Origin: Hordeum vulgare subsp. vulgare
Taxonomy: Eukaryota; Streptophyta; Magnoliopsida; Poales; Poaceae
Assembly (NCBI RefSeq): GCF_904849725.1
Contig: NC_058521.1
Coordinates: forward strand, 142,876,744-142,940,743
Direction: 5' to 3'
Length of the DNA stretch: 64,000 nucleotides
Of this stretch, positions 34,007 to 44,264 are shown piece by piece. The stretch's first letter is position 1; every line of letters starts with the position of its first letter. Position numbers and translations under genes: made by a program. Below the pieces are notes generated by a model. That model was not told where the DNA came from, did no database searches, and worked only from the letters and a program-made list of their open reading frames with translations.

Positions 34007-35404
34007 CTTAGCTGCGATCCTGCATCGCCTAAGTACTAACTTCCTCCGAGTGTGCACTATACGTCGCACTCGGGGACTTAGCCGCGATCCTGAATCGCCT
34101 AAGTAATAACTTCCTCCGAGTGTGCACTATATGTCACACTCGGGGACTTAGCTGTGATCAAGAATCACCTAAGTAATAACTTCCTTCGAGTGTGCACTAT
34201 ACGTCGCACTCGGGGACTTAGCCGCGATCCTGAATCGCCTAAGTAATAACTTCCTCCGAGTGTGCACTATATGTCACACTCGGGGACTTAGCTGTGATCA
34301 AGAATCACCTAAGTAATAACTTCCTTCGAGTGTGCACTATACGTCGCACTCGGGGACTTAGCCGCGATCCTGAATCGCCTAAGTAATAACTTCCTCCGAG
34401 TGTGCACTATACGTCACACTCGGGGACTTAGCTGTGATCAAGAATCACCTAAGTACTAACTTCCTCCGAGTGTGCACTATATGTCACACTCAGGGACTTA
34501 GCTGCGATCCTGAATCGCCTAAGTATTAACCTCCTCCGAGTGTGCACTATACGTCGCACTCGGGGACTTAGCTGTGATCAAGAATCACCTAAGTACTACC
34601 TTCCTCCGAGTGTGCACTTCACGTCGCACTCGGAGACTTAGCTGCGATCCTAAATCACCTAAGTATTAACCTCCTTTGAGTGTGCACTATACGTCGCACT
34701 CGGGGACTTAGATGTGATCAAGAATCACCTAAGTACTACCCTCCTCCGAGTGTGCACTATACGTCGCACTCGGGGACTTAGCTGTGATCAAGAATCACCT
34801 AAGTACTACCTTCCTCCGAGTGTGCACTATACGTCGCACTCGGGGACTTAGATGTGATCAAGAGTCACCTAAGTACTAACCTCCTCCGAGTGTGCGCTAT
34901 ACGTCGCACTCGGGGACTTAGCTGTGATCAATAATCACCTAAGTACTACCTTCCTCCGAGTGTGCACTTTACGTCGCACTCGGAGACTTAGTTGCGATCC
35001 TGCATCGCCTAAGTACTAACTTCTTCTGAGTGTGCACTTCACGTCACACTTGGGGACTTAGCTGTGATCAAGAATCACCTAAGTAATAACTCCCTCCGAG
35101 TGTGCACTATACGTCGCACTCGGAGACTTAGCTGCGATCCTTAATCGCCTAAGTATTAACCTCCTCCGAGTGCGCACTATACGTCCCACTCGGAGACTTA
35201 GTTGTGATCAAGAGTCACCTAAGTAATAACTTCCTCCGAGTGTGAACTATACGTCACACTCGGAGACTTAGCTGCGATCCTGAATCGCCTAAGTCTTAAT
35301 CTCCTCCAAGTGTGCACTACAAGTCGCACTCGGGGACTTAGACGTGACCACGAATCACCTAAGTCTTAATCTTCTCCGAGTACGCACTAAGTGTTGCACT
35401 CGAA
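34007..35404. repeat. Twenty 70-bp tandem repeats with hairpins
   Basis: The anchor CGGGGACTTA recurs exactly every 70 bp (34071, 34141, 34211, 34281 and so on), giving twenty units. Each unit holds two inverted repeats: CTTAG...CTAAG enclosing either GCGAT...ATCGC or GTGAT...ATCAC, and CCGAGTGTG...CACACTCGG or a wobble version. The two inner-stem types alternate in the first third of the array. The array lies between the 3' ends of the sense pol and the antisense gene. Confidence 0.96.
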
Positions 35405-35577
35405 ACAACATTCCAACAAAAGACTAAATGTTTTTATTCCTACAACATAAGTCCAAAATCGATAGCTGACTCAGTGCGGATCAAGATTACCCGCACCGAT
35501 TTAAAAGTATGACGGCCAACAGAAGTGGCCACAATATCTTACAGGTAAACACTCGACATACCGAGGATAAAGTTTGA

Positions 35578-38500
35578 TCACGCGTCAGCTGGGGCGGCGT
35601 CAGGACTCGAGGGCTCCACAAAAGTGTCCAAGTCGATTCCATCAGCGATGCGGGTAGCAGTCTCAAGGAACGTCTCCATGGAGTCTTCGAATTGAAGCTT
35701 CTTCGTGTTGGCGACCTTCAATGGTTTCAGCTTATCTTCCCGCACCTCCTTGCAATGGACTCGGACCAAGGACAACGCAACGTCCGCATCGCAACGCGCT
35801 GCCGATTTCTTCCAGGATTGCACTCGGTCCGGAATCTCCTCCAGTCGCCCCAACAGAGTCTCCATCTCCTGCCGCGACTCGTCTTCCGGCCAAAGCTCCT
35901 TCTCAATGCGGCCGATGACTTCTCTCAGTCGGCTAATGAAAGGACCCACTTTGCCTACGCGGATATGCACCCAGAGCAGATCCCGGTTGGCGTCCTCGCC
36001 GAGTGGCACATTGTCCTTCATGGACCGCTCCACAGCCGCCGCTTCAGCTTCGGCATCACCACAAAAATCTGCACCAAACGAGCAAACAGACAGTAAAAAC
36101 CGAGTGTTCGTCACACGGTACAACCACTCGACAAAGCATAAGACTTACCAGCCAGACGAGTCATCATCTGGACAGCCCAGTCGTTGACATACTTCTCCTG
36201 AGCTGTCCATCGTTTGTTCTGAACAGCCATTTGATTGTGCAGTTCAGTCCTCTGTTTCTTCAGTCTCTCCACCTCCGCCACCAACACCCTGTTTGCCTCC
36301 AGCGCCTCCTCCAAGGACTTCTCTCGAACTTCCAGCGCGTCCTTCATGCCGGCCATGGCGAGCATTGCAGCTTCCAGTTCACCAGCATACTGGTTCCTCT
36401 CCGCTCTCAAGGCTTCATAAGCAGTTCCCATTTCACAAGTTTTCTGCACCAAGAAACAAAGGGTAATCAACAAGTTTATCAGTTCACAGGCTAAGTTCTT
36501 CAGACCCCTGCCGACGCAAGCAGTCGACAGCGGTCTCGGGGACTACACCCAGTGGGTTCACTAAGAGTGACCCCACTGGCATGCACCTCAAGCAGGCCCG
36601 CCCTATTGAGATGCATGTTTTCACCTACGCCTCAGGGGCTAATACTACTCCACCTGCGTGCAACTTACTCCCGGAGACTCTTACCGCAAGAGCGCTCCGA
36701 CTGCAATAAGTACTCGCACTCGGAAATCTTGTCTATGGACACAACCAAACTAAAGACCAAATGTATAAAGACAACCGTCGGTGCAGGCACTCGACAGAAG
36801 TCTCGGGGACTACACCCACTGGGTTCACTCGGACAGAACCCATTGCAAACAGCAGACAACACCCAGTGGGTTACAGAACAAAACTAAGTACTTACTAGAC
36901 TACTTACTCGGATGTCATCGCGCAGCTCCAAGCTCCGCTGGTACAAAGCCGCAACAGAGTCATAAGCCCTCTTGGCCTCTCCGGCCATCAGCTCCGTCTG
37001 GATCATGGCCCCCTTGGCCGCTCCCACCTGCTCCTCTGAGACACACCGAATGCTGAATTCAGCATTCGATGAACCAGGAATCGTGGGAAGTTTTTGGGGC
37101 ATCCCAAGGTTCGCCACAGTAGGTTCCTCACCCACCGGCACCGGTTCAGTCGGTGGAGGCACTTCAGTCGGTGGAGCGTCGGTGGCAGGGGCGGCAGCAG
37201 GAGGAGCAGCCTCAGGGACAGGCTCCACGACAGGCTCCACGGCCGGGTCAGCTCTCCCATGGTCCTCCCCGTCCAGACAAGTCACCCCTGACAAGCCGAA
37301 TAACACGGCGCCTCAGAAAAAGAAAAGGATGGCACAGTCTACAGGAATAAAATACCCGACTCTCCCACAACATACCTGGCTGGGACGAAACGACGTTGTC
37401 CGTGTCCATGGGGTCGTCCCCTTGGCGGGCTAGCGAGGTCGCAGAAGTGGCAACCCTGTCGAGTGAAGTCCATTCGACTTGTAAAGCAGGAGTTCACTCG
37501 ATCAACAGAAAGAGCCGAAGGTTAGATTCACTTACGTGGAGGTGACGGGGATGGCCATCCTCATCCGCGGCAGGGCCTTCCGGGGTTTGGGCCCACTCGG
37601 CTTGGGCGCCCTGGAGGACTGGCCTGCAAGTTCAGCGGCTGCGTCCCTGGCCCTCTTGGTGCCTCGAACACTCGGTACCGCCGGGGCAGCAGGCGGAGCA
37701 CTCGACGACGGAGGAGGAGCTGAAGGGACGGCAGGCTCATGCCGGCGCTTGCTCCGATGCTCTGGCCGTGGAGGTGGCGAGTCTGGCTCTTCGTCCTCTT
37801 CTTCTTCCTCGCTGTCTTCCTCCTCCAACTCCCCGCTGTCGGAGACGTATTCGGCGCTCTCCACGCTCCCCTCCTGGCTGTCGTCTTCCTCCTCCTCCTC
37901 CAGATTCCCGTTCGAGACGGGGGAGGACCAGTTGGTCCACTCCTGCATGAGGTTCAGTCGGAAACGTTAAGCATCACATGGAGATATAAATAAACGACTA
38001 GAATCAAGACAGTTCAATGCACTCGGCTAATGCTACTCACCTGATTCGGTGGAGGGTTGTTCGCGCTGTAAGGCGTCACTCGGCGGGCTCCTTTGGGGTT
38101 CTCACAGGGACCCGTGATTTGGAGCACCCACGAGGTCACCTTCTCCTCGAGTATGCCCTCCATGTTGGTCCGAGTGGAATCCTCGGGCCCTGTGTAGTGC
38201 CACATAGCGTGGTCGCGGGCCTGCAGAGGCTGGATTCGCCGATCGATGAAGACTTCCAGCAGGTCAATACCGGTGACCCCCCTCCTGACAACATCCACAA
38301 GCGCCTCGACCAAAGGCTGGATGTCGTTCTTCTCGGCTTTCGAGAGGGCGAGTTGTTTGGGCGGAGCAGGACGGTCTAGACTAAACGGAGGCAGCCCAGT
38401 CGACGCATTCGGACAGGCTATGTCCTGGCAGTAGAACCACGTCGACTGCCAGTTCCTAACCGACTCGCTCAACTGGAGAGCAGGGTAGCTGCTCCGACTC

Positions 38501-39021
38501 TTCTTCTGAAACCCTAAACCCCCGCAGAGCTGGAGGAGATGCGTCTTGTCATCCGACTGACTAAGACGTTTGATGGTTTGAGAGTGGGCGGAGAAGATAT
38601 GTTTGAATAAACCCCAATGGGGGGGGCAACCGATAAAGCACTCGCACAAAACAATGAAGGCAGAAAGGTGGGCGATGACATTCGGAGGGAAGTGATGGAG
38701 TTGAGCACCAAAATGATTCATGATGCCTTTGAAGAAGGGATGCGGGGGCAGAGAAAAACCTCTGTGAACATGGCTGAGGAGCAAGATGCGCTCCCCCTCC
38801 CGTGGCGCCGGCTCGACCTCGTTGTCCGCCGGCAGCCTCCAGGACTTATGCATGAGCAGGCCGTGCTCTACCAGCTCCAGCAGGTCCCCCTCCGTCACCG
38901 TGGAGGGGAGAAAGTCTCCCTGGATCCACCCCGCCAGCAACGGCCGTAGCCGCCGCTGAGCAGCCGCCGCCTTGTTCTTCTTCTTCCTCGCCTCCATCTT
39001 GCTGGTCTGACCTTTGGTCAT
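35578..39021 (-). CDS. Antisense accessory gene of the gypsy element, six exons
   Basis: Spliced on the minus strand from 39021-38041, 37942-37536, 37455-37376, 37287-36908, 36443-36149 and 36068-35578, it gives 877 residues with no stop. All five introns are GT-AG (98, 80, 88, 464 and 80 bp) and every phase matches. A TATTTAA box lies at 39158-39152. The N-terminal 290 residues look like the 'putative gypsy type transposon' domain (PF04195) known from plant elements, with HRGFSLPPHPFF (86-97) and SAFIVLCECFIGCPPHWGLF (120-139). An acidic stretch (about 340-385) precedes a basic RSKRRH patch, then Pro/Ala-rich linkers, and a probable coiled coil (about 617-700). A longer frame opens at ATG 39216, but 39021 fits better downstream of the TATA-like box. 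Its function is unknown. It converges on pol and is intact while gag-pol is broken. Confidence 0.82.
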
Positions 39022-39151
39022 GGCGGCGACGGCGAGCTCTCGAGAAGGAGGGGAAGAGAAGGGTGTATGAGCACAGGAGGTGGCGAGGAAGACGGAGCAG
39101 GCAAGAGCAAAGGATTCGGCGAGCGTAACCGAAGGGTCTCGTCGCCCAGAG

Positions 39152-39158
39152 TTAAATA
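39152..39158 (-). promoter_or_regulatory. TATA-like box of the antisense gene
   Basis: The minus strand reads TATTTAA about 131 bp upstream of the ATG at 39021. This leaves room for a leader of roughly 100 nt. It is not in the LTR, so the antisense gene would have its own promoter. Confidence 0.45.
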
Positions 39159-39528
39159 GAGCACCGACTGGGTCGCTGGCGAGCGGGCCTGGAATCTTAT
39201 CTGCCCAACCAGCCACGGCGATATCAGTGGAGGAGTTGAAGGCGCGAGGATCGAGGAGTCAGGCGCTACTCGAGCGCGCTGACGTCGTCCCCGCTAAACG
39301 CGGGGAACCCGAAATTTGAGATCCCGGAAAATCCGCCGCTGTCAGTTGACCGGTCGCATCAAAAGATGCCGCGAAAGCACTCGGTTCCCGACAATCTGTT
39401 TCGCAAAACACCTCCACTGGATCATTGGTCAGGAGAGATAAAATGGATAAAGGCAAGCAACGCCCAAGCTGAACCTAGTCCAGTCGGATATGAACCTCGA
39501 GCACTGCTTCGACGTTTCAACCCAATCC

Positions 39529-39541
39529 ATTCGGGGACTAA
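39529..39541 (+). other. Polypurine tract region of the gypsy element
   Basis: The sequence ending TTCGGGGACTAA directly precedes the 3' LTR at 39542 and contains the GGGGA core expected of a plus-strand primer. The same core occurs in every unit of the 70-bp array. Confidence 0.6.
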
Positions 39542-40097
39542 TGATGGGGTCATAGTCCTAGGGTAGGGTCATAGGCCTGCCCTACATGTCCTACCCAAGG
39601 ACTACCCCACACAAGGGACAGGACCTTAAGTATGCCCCGACTGAATTAAGGTGCCCCCATCATCCAGTCGGTAACAGGCCCAGAATCATCCAGTCGGAGA
39701 CTAACATTCGGAGAGCACCGGGCCTACCGACTGGATACACTCGGTACGTCGTAACCTCTGTGGAGGGAAACTGCTGTACGTTTCCCGGTGCATTTACTAG
39801 CATTTAGAGCATACGTTACCTGTAACGTATGCGTTCAATCGCCACTACTCCACCCTTGAATCAGAACCGTTGTGGAGGGCAGCGTACTCTATATAAGCCG
39901 CCCTCCCCCACTGGTAAAGGGGTTAGCAAATCTTTGTACTCCATATCACACTCGGTAACAAGCTTCGAGAGCACTGAGATGTAGGGCTGTTACCTCCACC
40001 GCAGAGGGGCCTGAACTCATACAACCTCGCCGTAGCTAGGACTCTGCCCATCTCATTCGTACCCTACACATCTACTGTCAGGCTTATACCCATGACA
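39542..40097 (+). repeat. Gypsy 3' LTR
   Basis: This LTR of 556 bp starts TGATGGGG and ends CCCATGACA, with the TATA box at 39890-39896. It differs from the 5' LTR at 15 positions by eye count (8 transitions and 7 transversions), with no indels. Confidence 0.97.
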
Positions 40098-40102
40098 CGT
40101 CC

Positions 40103-40336
40103 TCTAATTGTTGTTGCATGTTTTACGTGGTGACCATGGATATCTAGTAGGATCGCATCTTACTTACGCAAACACCACAACGGAGATATATGAATTGCTA
40201 TTTAACCTTATCCAAGGACCTCCTTGGTCAAATCCGATTCAACTAAAGTTGGAGAAACTGACACTCGCCGATCATCTTTGAGCAACGGAGTTACTTGTAG
40301 CGATGAAACCAGTCTCTCGTAAGCATACGAGTAATG
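40103..40336 (-). other. Leader fragment of the Angela-type element
   Basis: This is the piece of copia leader on the right side of the gypsy insertion. On the minus strand it aligns to the leader of the plus-strand copia at about 56045-56199 (for example GGTCCTTGGATAAGGTTAAATAG against GGTCCTTATGAAGGGTAAATAG, shared core GGTCCTT and GTAAATAG). It joins a truncated LTR at 40337. Confidence 0.85.
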
Positions 40337-42004
40337 ACGTCCCTCGATCCGCCCCGTGAACCGTCCCACGAACCGTCCCGCGATCCGTCCCACGATCCGC
40401 TCCGATCTAGTGCCGAACGGACGACACCCCCGCGTTCAGCACACGTATAGCTCGACGATGATCTCGGCCTTCTTGATCCAGCAAGAGAGATGGAGAGGTA
40501 GATGAGTACTCCGGCAGAGTGACGGCGCTCCGGAGGTTGGTGGTGATCTAATCTCAGCAGGGCTCCGCCCGAGCTCCGTAGAAACGCGATCTTGAGGAAA
40601 AACCATGGAGATATGTGGTCGGGCTGCCGTGGAAAAGTGGTCTCAAATCAGCCCCAAAAACTCCGTATATATAGGTGGGAGGGGAGGGGCCTTGCCTTGA
40701 GCCCCAAGGAGTTCGGCCGAAGGGGGGAGGAGGAGTCCTCCTTCCAATCCTAGTGCAACTAGGATTGGAAGGTGGAGTCCTTCCCTTCCTTCCCACTTCC
40801 CCTTTATTTCCTTTTCTCTTTGATTTATTTTATTCCTGCGCAGGGGCCTCTTTGGGCTTGCCCACCAGCCCACTAAGGGCTGGTGCGGCACCCCTAAGTC
40901 CTATGGGCTTCCCCGGGGTGGGCTGCACCCCCGGTGAACATCCGGAACCCATTCGTCATTCCCGGTACATTCTCGGTAACTCCAAAAACCTTCTGGTAAT
41001 CAAATGACGTCATCCTATATATCAATCTTCGTCTCCGAAACATTCCGGAAACCCTCATGACGTCTGTGATCTCATCCGGGACTCCGAACAACATTCAGTA
41101 ACCAACCATTTAACTCAAATACGCATAAAACAACGTCGAACCTTAAGTGTGCAGACCCTGCGGGTTCAAGAACTATGTAGACATGACCCGAGGGACTCCT
41201 CGGTCAATATCCAATAGCGGGACATGGATGCCCATATTGGATCCTACATATTCTACGAAGATCTTATCATTTGGACCTCACTGCCAAGGATTCATATAAT
41301 CCCATATGTCATTCCCTTTGTCCTTCGGTATGTTACTTGCCCGAGATTCGATCGTCAGTATCCGCATACCTATTTCAATCTCGTTTACCGGCAAGTCCCT
41401 TTACTCGTTCTGTAATACATGATCTCGTGACTTACACTAAGTCACATTGCTTGCAAGGCTTGTGTGTGATGTTGTATTACCGAGCAGGCCCCGAGATACC
41501 TCTCCGTCACACGGAGTGACAAATCCCAGTCTTGATCCATACTAACTCAACGGACACCTTCGGAGATACCTGTAAAGCATCTTTATAGTCACCCAGTTAC
41601 GTTGCGACGTTTGATAAACACAAGGCATTCCTCCGGTGCCAGTGAGTTATATGATCTGATGGTCATAGGAATAAATACTTGACACGTAGAAAACAGTAGC
41701 AACAAAATTACACGATCAACATGCTACATTTATTAGTTTGGGTCTAGTCCATCACATGATTCTCCTAATGATGTGATCCCGTTATCAAGTGACAACACTT
41801 GCCTATGGTCAGGAAACCTTGACCATCTTTGATCAATGAGCTAGTCAACTAGAGGCTTACTAGGGACAGTGTTTTGTCTATGTATCCACACAAGTATTGT
41901 GTTTCCAATCAATACAATTGTAGCATGGATAATAAACGATTATCATGAGCAAAGAAATATAATAATAACTAATTTATTATTGCCTCTAGGGCATATTTCC
42001 AACA
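40337..42004 (-). repeat. Angela-type 5' LTR, inner end deleted
   Basis: The LTR matches the left LTR from ACGTCCCTCG onward. It is 1668 bp long and lacks the 157 bp that start the left copy. A deletion removed the U5 end, the primer binding site and part of the leader. The TATA box on the minus strand is near 40673-40666. The outer end CCAACA abuts TATAG. Confidence 0.9.
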
Positions 42005-42119
42005 TATAGTTCAGCATTGTTCATCAACTCAAATGAAAACTAGAACTAATAAGGCACTCCATGAATGCCAACTTCCATGCATGTAGTACATCCAATCTGC
42101 AAAAAAGTGAATAAGAAAG

Positions 42120-44040
42120 TCAGAAGAATAACGACATATGATGTTTTTGAGCTAATTATGTAATTTTAGAGGAAAACAAGCTAAGTATATAATATTCATG
42201 AGCTAACCAAGGTTCTTATGCCATTTTGAGCTTATTATGTCATTTTGGAGCTAAATGGGCTAATTATGTCACTGTTGGGAAAATAAGGTAAGGAGAATAT
42301 GAAATAGTAGAAGAAAGAGGAGGAGGAGGAGGAGAAGAAGAAATCAAGAAGAAGGACAAGAAGAAGGAGAATTAGAAGGAGGATAAGGAGGAGAAGGTCT
42401 TCTCCTCCTTCTCCTTCTTCTCCTTCTTCTCCTCCTCCTCCTTCTCCTTCTTCTTCTCTTCTTCTTCTTCTTCTTCCTTCTTTTCATTTTTCCTATTTAT
42501 TATCCTCTTGTTGGAGCTAAATTATCTAATTATGTCTTTTTGGATCTATATGGGCTAATTATGTCATTTTAGAGGAAAACAAGCTAAGTATATATTATTC
42601 ATGAGCTAACCAAGGTTTTTATGCCATTTTGAGCTTATTATGTCATTTTGGAGCTAAATGGGCTAATTATGTAATTTTTGGGGAAAATAAGGTAAGGAGA
42701 ATAAGAAAGAGGAGAAGAAAGAGGAGAAGGAGGAGAAGAAGAATAAATCAAGAAGAAGGAGAAGGAGGAGAAGGAGCCTTCTCCTTCTCCTCCTTCTCCT
42801 TCTCCTTCTCTTCTTCTTCTTCTTCCTTCTTTTCATTTTTTCTATTTCTTCTCCTCTTCTCCTCTTGATGGAGCTAAATTATCTAATTATGTCTTTTTGG
42901 AGCTATATGGGCTAATTATGTCATTTTAGAGGAAAACAAGCTAAGAAAATAAGATTCATGAGCTAACCAAGGTTTTTATGACATTTTGAGCTTATTATGT
43001 CATTTTGGAGCTAAATGGGCTAATTATGTCATTGTTGGGGAAAATAAGGTAAGGAGAATAAGAAAGAGGAGAATAAAGAGGAGAAGGAGAAGAAGAAGAA
43101 GAAATCAAGAATAAGGAGAAGGAGGAGAAGGAGCCTTCTCCTTCTCCTCCTTCTCCTTCTTCTTCTCTTCTTCTTCTTCTTTTCCTTCTTTTCATTGTTC
43201 CTATTTCTTCTCCTCTTCTCATATTGATGGAGCTAAATTATCTAATTATGTCTTTTTGGAGCTATATGCGCTAATTATGTCATTTTAGAGGAAAACAAGC
43301 TAAGAATATAATATTCATGAGCTATACAAGGTTTTTTACCATTTTGAGCTTATTATGTCATTTTGGAGATAAATGGGTAATTATGTCATTGTTGGGGAAA
43401 ATAAGGTAAGGAGAATAATAAAGAGGAGAAGAAAGAGGAGAAGGAGGAGAAGAAGAAGAAATCAAGAAGAAGGAGAAGAAGAAGAAGAAGGAGAAGGATG
43501 AGAAGGCCCCTTCTCCTCCTTCTTCTCTTACTACTCCTTCTCCTTCTTCTTCTCTTCTTCTTCTTCTTCTTATTCTTCTTCCTTATTTTCATTTTTCCTA
43601 TTTCTTCTCCTCTTCTCCTATTGATGGAGATAAATTATCTAATTATGTATTTTTGAAGCTAAATGGGCTAATTATGTCATTTCAGAGGAAAACAAGCTAA
43701 GAATATAATATTCATGAGCTAACCAAGGTTTTTATGTCATTTTGGAGCTAAATGGGCTAATTATCTCATTGGTGGGGAAAATAAGGTAAGGAGAATAAGA
43801 AAGAGGAGAAGAAAACAGAGGAGGAGAAGAAGAAGAAGAAATCAAGAAGAAGGAGAAGAAGAAGGAGGAGGAGAAGGAGGAGAAGGTCTCCTCCTTCTTG
43901 TTCTTCTCCTCCTCCTCCTTTTCCTTCATCTCCTCCTCCTCCTCCTTCTTCTTATCTTCTTCTTCTTCTTCCTTCTTTTCATTTTTCCTATTTCTTCTCC
44001 TCTTCTCCTCTTCTTGGACCTAAATTATATAATTATGTCA
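42120..44040. repeat. CACTA internal tandem repeats with purine/pyrimidine hairpins
   Basis: Five units are anchored by GGAAAACAAGCTAAG at 42171, 42574, 42931, 43290 and 43687 (spacing 403, 357, 359 and 397 bp). Each unit holds an A/G-only tract of 80-130 bp followed at once by a complementary C/T-only tract, then a spacer with repeated GCTAATTATGTCATTTT. A sixth, isolated unit start lies at 50969, after the transposase gene. No gene is present. Confidence 0.92.
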
Positions 44041-44264
44041 AAAATGAACTAGAGAAAACTTACCGTCATGGTCCTCAAGGAGGAGAAACACCAGGGTTGC
44101 TCGCGGCGGCTTCATTTGGAGACGGTTGCCCTGGAGAAAGGTCGTGCGATGCCGCTCGGGAGTTATTCTGCAGAAAAGATATTTTGCAATGTCTCAGTTA
44201 GGATGATGACACTAAATTGTTAATACTAGTTTATAATGACCATTGAAATGAAACTCACCGTGCC

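Larger units (their letters stand above)
27375..40097 (+). mobile_element. Tat-lineage gypsy LTR retrotransposon, complete
   Basis: The 12,723-bp element is flanked by a perfect 5-bp duplication, CGTCC (27370-27374 and 40098-40102). The copia leader rejoins cleanly across it, as shown by the equivalent uninterrupted sequence near 56195-56225. In order it contains the 5' LTR, a tRNA-Lys primer binding site, gag-pol in sense, a 70-bp tandem array, a six-exon antisense gene, a polypurine tract and the 3' LTR. The pol has a second, separate RNase H after the usual RT-linked one, a mark of the Tat lineage. I count 15 differences between its 556-bp LTRs (2.7%). With the commonly used grass rate of 1.3e-8 per site per year this is about one million years. 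I do not assign a family name. Confidence 0.95.
20985..42004 (-). mobile_element. Angela/BARE-type copia retrotransposon, minus strand
   Basis: The element is bounded by the duplication TATAG at 20980-20984 and 42005-42009. Read on the minus strand, the 5' LTR is at the right and the 3' LTR at the left. Both begin TGTTGGAAATATGCCC, the signature of the Angela/BARE/WIS group. A gypsy element splits it at 27370-40102. Without that insert it is about 8.3 kb, close to the family's usual 8.5-9 kb. The 5' LTR lacks its inner 157 bp and the primer binding site is gone, so it cannot replicate. By eye, LTR divergence is around 5% over the first 450 bp compared, about twice that of the gypsy nested in it, as expected for an older insertion. 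Confidence 0.93.

Noticed and set aside
34007..35404. CRISPR-like array
   Set aside because: The period is a constant 70 bp with no unique spacers, it lies inside a plant retrotransposon, and there are no cas genes.
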